Assembly: GCA_023424355.1 (NCBI GenBank)
Contig: JAFAEA010000033.1
Location: 1-5,647, forward strand
DNA length: 5,647 nucleotides
From: Chloroflexota bacterium
Lineage (GTDB): Bacteria > Chloroflexota > Chloroflexia > Thermomicrobiales > UBA6265
Reading direction: 5' to 3'
Shown: positions 4,899 to 5,647 of the stretch, one piece after another
How positions within the stretch are numbered: position 1 is the stretch's first letter
Layout: each line of letters begins with the position of its first letter
Made by a program: the position numbers and the translations under genes
The notes under the pieces: model-generated
What the model was told of the DNA's origin: nothing
What the model saw: only the letters and a program-made list of their open reading frames with translations
Database searches by the model: none

Positions 4899-5647
4899 AT
4901 GACCCAGCAAATCCAGATTCCGAAACTCTTCCGCTACCTGTTGCTCTTCATGGTGTTGGGCATGGGCGTGGCCTCTGTTTCGGCTCAATCCGATACGCCG
5001 AATGTAGCCGTGATCGAGATCGATGGCACCATCACCCCGGCCATGGCCAGCTATGTTGAAAGCAATATCAACAAGGCAGAGCGCGACAATGTGGATGCGA
5101 TTGTGCTGCGTATCGATACCCCGGGCGGACTCAGCACCGCCATGGACGATATCGTCACCTCCATCATCGAAAGTGACGTCCCCGTGATCGCATGGGTTGG
5201 TCCCGGTAATGCGCGCGCAGCCAGTGCTGGTGTGTATATCACCTACGCCAGCCACGTGGCCGCTATGGCACCAGGAACCAACATCGGTTCAGCAAGCCCG
5301 GTGTCATCAGATGGCTCGGAAATGACCGATACCATGGAGAACAAGGTGATGAACGATGCGGTAAGCCGCATTCGTAACCTTGCCGAACTCCGGGATCGCA
5401 ACGAGGAATGGGCGGTTTCGGCGGTGCGCGATGCCGATAATATCACCGCCACCGAAGCACTGGAAATGGGTGTGGTGGAGTTCGTCTCGCCAGATATCCC
5501 TACCCTGCTCAATGATGTCGATGGCACCACGGTCACCATGGACAACGGCGAGAACATCACCCTGAACACTGCTGGCGCATCGACCGAGAATCTCGGCATG
5601 AATGCCTTCGAGCACTTCCTCCAGCTCATTTCAGATCCGACCATCGC
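4899..5647 (+). CDS. nfeD: NfeD/ClpP-class membrane serine protease, 3' end cut by the window
   Basis: Long-form NfeD protease (S49/ClpP-like crotonase fold), expected to be membrane-anchored with its catalytic domain outside the cytoplasm, cutting hydrophobic membrane-protein segments, typically alongside a stomatin-type partner. There are 249 residues visible. A signal peptide spans 1-29: basic start, hydrophobic core LLLFMVLGMGVASV and the cleavage-like VSA-QS. The protease domain starts at VAVIEIDGTITPAMASYV (36-53). RIDTPGGLS (71-79) is the oxyanion-side motif, RAASAGVYI (106-114) holds the nucleophile S109, MAPGTNIGSASPV (123-135) is a family hallmark, and K149 in MENKVMNDAV is the catalytic lysine. 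The following NLAELRDRNEEWAVSAVRDADNITATEALEMGVVE is typical of NfeD. The start at 4899 follows GAGG with a 5-base gap. The C-terminal transmembrane helices and OB-like NfeD domain lie beyond base 5647. The gene is open to the window edge with no stop. Confidence 0.92.
   Translation, partial: MTQQIQIPKLFRYLLLFMVLGMGVASVSAQSDTPNVAVIEIDGTITPAMASYVESNINKAERDNVDAIVLRIDTPGGLSTAMDDIVTSIIESDVPVIAWVGPGNARAASAGVYITYASHVAAMAPGTNIGSASPVSSDGSEMTDTMENKVMNDAVSRIRNLAELRDRNEEWAVSAVRDADNITATEALEMGVVEFVSPDIPTLLNDVDGTTVTMDNGENITLNTAGASTENLGMNAFEHFLQLISDPTI

Overview
This window is an ordinary stretch of bacterial chromosome, moderately GC-rich, densely coded and uniform in style. It shows no mobile element, tRNA, rRNA or CRISPR array. 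The lineage cannot be fixed from the sequence. The DoxX-like membrane protein and the cystathionine gamma-lyase type recall Actinomycetota, while the hairpin-rich intergenic repeats would also suit Chloroflexota; both are weak inferences.

Layout, left to right: (1) 1-733, minus: N-terminal two-thirds of an M19 (renal/membrane dipeptidase family) peptidase, cut by the window edge. (2) 734-882: divergent promoter gap. (3) 883-1656, plus: fabI, enoyl-ACP reductase. (4) 1657-1819: convergent gap holding structured repeat copy A and a long hairpin next to the kinase stop codon. (5) 1820-2503, minus: P-loop nucleoside/sugar-type kinase of the YggC/FrcK-like group. (6) 2504-2608: divergent promoter gap. 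(7) 2609-3010, plus: small DoxX-like membrane protein. (8) 3011-3142: convergent gap holding structured repeat copy B. (9) 3143-4246, minus: PLP-dependent cystathionine gamma-lyase-type enzyme. (10) 4247-4386: leader and spacer with several inverted repeats. (11) 4387-4758, minus: MmcQ/YjbR-family protein. (12) 4759-4898: divergent promoter gap with a perfect TATAAT. (13) 4899 to the right edge, plus: secreted NfeD/ClpP-class serine protease, cut by the window edge. No gap exceeds 300 bases.

The genes are mostly single transcription units of unrelated housekeeping roles: peptide breakdown, fatty acid elongation, small-molecule phosphorylation, sulfur amino acid metabolism and membrane protein quality control. 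They do not form one pathway, and I see no multi-gene undescribed system.

The most notable signal is non-coding. Two 56-nt elements (1675-1730 and 3046-3101) align end to end without gaps when one is reverse-complemented, with 43 of 56 bases identical. Each folds as an outer stem enclosing two 5-nt-loop hairpins. All differences lie in a loop, in the linker between hairpins, or at paired positions where pairing is kept. Both copies sit between convergent genes. The 55 bases that include the right end of each copy align in the direct, not the inverted, orientation (38 of 55 identical), so the core appears flipped relative to its flank.
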